Positions 62,798 to 64,000 of a stretch of DNA of 64,000 nt are shown piece after piece; position 1 is the stretch's first letter; each line of letters starts with the position of its first letter. The notes beneath the pieces were generated by a model. The model searched no databases, was not told the DNA's origin, and saw nothing but the letters and a program-made list of their open reading frames with translations. The DNA is from Blautia liquoris (lineage in GTDB: Bacteria > Bacillota > Clostridia > Lachnospirales > Lachnospiraceae): positions 1,488,001 to 1,552,000 of the forward strand of contig NZ_CP063304.1 of assembly GCF_015159595.1 (NCBI RefSeq), given 5' to 3'. The position numbers and the translations under genes were made by a program.

Positions 62798-64000
62798 TTG
62801 AATTTACAAGCGATTTGCCATAGACCAAAAAGTAACTATGCATATGCCATCTGTGACAACACAATTCTTATTCGGATCCGAACAGCAAAAGGCGACTGCA
62901 AGAGAGTTCGTTTGGTAATTGGTGTAAAGCACAAGTGGGCAGATAAAGAGACTTATGATATGGAGAAGACTGCATCGGATCACTTGTTTGATTACTATCA
63001 GTTCAGTTATCAAGTGAGAGAATCACAACTGGGGTATTATTTTCTGATCTCCGATGACACGACAACTGTTGTGTATTCGGAGTCAGGGTTTTCCCAAAAA
63101 TTTGATGATGAGAATGCTTATTTTCATTATTTTCAATATCCATATATCAATGAGCCAGATGTTCATAAGGTACCTGAATGGGTACATAAGGCAGTTTTTT
63201 ATCAGATCTTTGTGGATCGATTTGCCAGAGGAAATGACGGTTTTCAGGCAGACTTAAGGCCTTGGGGAGAGCTGCCGGATCCACACAGCTTTTACGGTGG
63301 AGATCTTAAAGGTATTCTGGATAAGCTTGATTATCTGTGTGATCTGGGAATCAATGCTCTATATCTGACACCAATTTTTAAATCGCCGAGCAATCACAAG
63401 TACGATACTTGCGATTACCGGGAGGTAGATCCGATGTTTGGCGATAAAGAGACATTGGTCAGGCTGGTTTGTGAAGCACATAAGAGAGGAATGCGGGTGG
63501 TGCTCGATGGCGTATTCAATCACTGCAGCTGGTATTTGCCGCAGTTTCAGGATGTCCTGAGAAATGGAGACAAGTCGAAATACAAGGACTGGTTTTATAT
63601 AGAAAGTTTTCCGATTACACGATATTCCGAAAAAGAGGTAAACGACTACAGCAGACCGCTTGATCTTTCAAATTTAAATTATAAAGTATTTGCCACGAGT
63701 CCGAATATGCCGAAACTTAATACAGAGAACAGGGAAATACGTCAGTATCTTCTGGATACGGTAGTCTATTGGATGCGGGAAGCAGATCTGGATGGCTGGC
63801 GTCTGGATGTATCGGATGAAGTGAGCCATGACTTTTGGCGTGAATTCCGCAAAGTAGTAAAGCAAGAGAATCCGGATACGCTGATTCTGGGCGAGAACTG
63901 GCATAATGCTTATCCTTGGCTTATCGGAGACCAGTTCGATGGTGTAATGAATTATCCATTTACAAAGTCTGCAATTGAGACATTTGCAATGGAAAGAAAA
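62798..64000 (+). CDS. Neopullulanase/maltodextrinase GH13, 3' end outside window
   Basis: An N-terminal CBM34-like domain (about residues 1-125) precedes a GH13 barrel: conserved region I DGVFNHC, region II DGWRLDVSDE with the nucleophile Asp near residue 335, region III LGENWHN with the acid/base Glu near 367, plus AVFYQIFVDRFARG. This is the GH13 subfamily 20 pattern. No signal peptide is present, so it hydrolyses imported maltodextrins in the cytoplasm. It starts with TTG 62798, about 9 nt after GGAGGAGA, and runs off the right edge. Confidence 0.9.
   Translation, partial: MNLQAICHRPKSNYAYAICDNTILIRIRTAKGDCKRVRLVIGVKHKWADKETYDMEKTASDHLFDYYQFSYQVRESQLGYYFLISDDTTTVVYSESGFSQKFDDENAYFHYFQYPYINEPDVHKVPEWVHKAVFYQIFVDRFARGNDGFQADLRPWGELPDPHSFYGGDLKGILDKLDYLCDLGINALYLTPIFKSPSNHKYDTCDYREVDPMFGDKETLVRLVCEAHKRGMRVVLDGVFNHCSWYLPQFQDVLRNGDKSKYKDWFYIESFPITRYSEKEVNDYSRPLDLSNLNYKVFATSPNMPKLNTENREIRQYLLDTVVYWMREADLDGWRLDVSDEVSHDFWREFRKVVKQENPDTLILGENWHNAYPWLIGDQFDGVMNYPFTKSAIETFAMERK

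Noticed and set aside
1-64000. CRISPR arrays, tRNA or rRNA genes
   Set aside because: No regularly spaced repeats and no recognisable tRNA or rRNA sequences were seen on either strand by reading; a covariance search was not possible.

Overview
The window reads as a chromosomal stretch from an endospore-forming, low-to-moderate GC anaerobe of class Clostridia, most likely family Lachnospiraceae (Blautia or Ruminococcus-like gut bacteria). The signs are the LL-diaminopimelate aminotransferase route to lysine and peptidoglycan, a non-discriminating archaeal-type AspS with GatCAB behind a T-box, the sporulation pair yqfC/yqfD, the bifurcating NfnAB complex, Rex, and many strong GGAGG ribosome binding sites. 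Genus is an inference only. No tRNA, rRNA or CRISPR array was seen.

Left third (1-30660) is conserved core. It holds an ANTAR regulator, dapL, T-box-aspS-gatCAB (Asn-tRNA and Gln-tRNA amidation), a cytoplasmic subtilisin-like protease, icd, an ABC-F ATPase, rex with a full-consensus promoter, the NAD(P)HX repair enzyme, a MazF without a visible MazE, yebC, a TepA/ClpP-like protease, uppP, ftsK/spoIIIE, nfnAB-rlmH, a PAP2 phosphatase, a DUF2284 protein, yqfC-yqfD-phoH-ybeY, a BofC-like anchored protein, proB-ynzC-5-FCL-proA, and an M14 carboxypeptidase. Two palindromic elements interrupt it: a mosaic with terminal inverted repeats upstream of uppP, and a remnant right end of an IS605-type TnpB element (omega-RNA-like scaffold) directly before proB.

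Middle (30661-44500) is accessory and partly decayed. It contains a truncated triple-repeat protein fused to what looks like a transposition ATPase remnant, a Crp fragment joined to a metallopeptidase fragment, a DUF438/hemerythrin/PAS protein with a DUF488-cupin-cupin fusion and another cupin, a GntR pseudogene, an MccF-like S66 peptidase, an HNH nuclease, a broken amidohydrolase fused to a broken response-regulator receiver domain, and an intact BceRS-BceAB-type peptide sensing and detoxification operon with phased repeats in its promoter.

Right-centre (44900-57840) is an accessory, resistance and possible defence region. It holds a compact GIY-YIG / DUF6530-like / MoxR-VWA / XRE-zinc-ribbon module, a divergent tetracycline ribosomal protection gene with an intact attenuation leader, a second copy of the palindromic repeat, a NUDIX hydrolase, an ANT(6) aminoglycoside nucleotidyltransferase with a broken GNAT gene, a minus-strand pair of GIY-YIG-DUF2075 helicase and MazG-like pyrophosphohydrolase, two small unknown genes, an IS4-family transposase remnant and a C-terminally shortened AAA ATPase.

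The right end (58131-64000) is a maltodextrin locus: a divergent LacI regulator, MalF, MalG, a MalE-like lipoprotein and a CBM34-GH13 neopullulanase that runs off the window. Together they import maltodextrins and hydrolyse them inside the cell.
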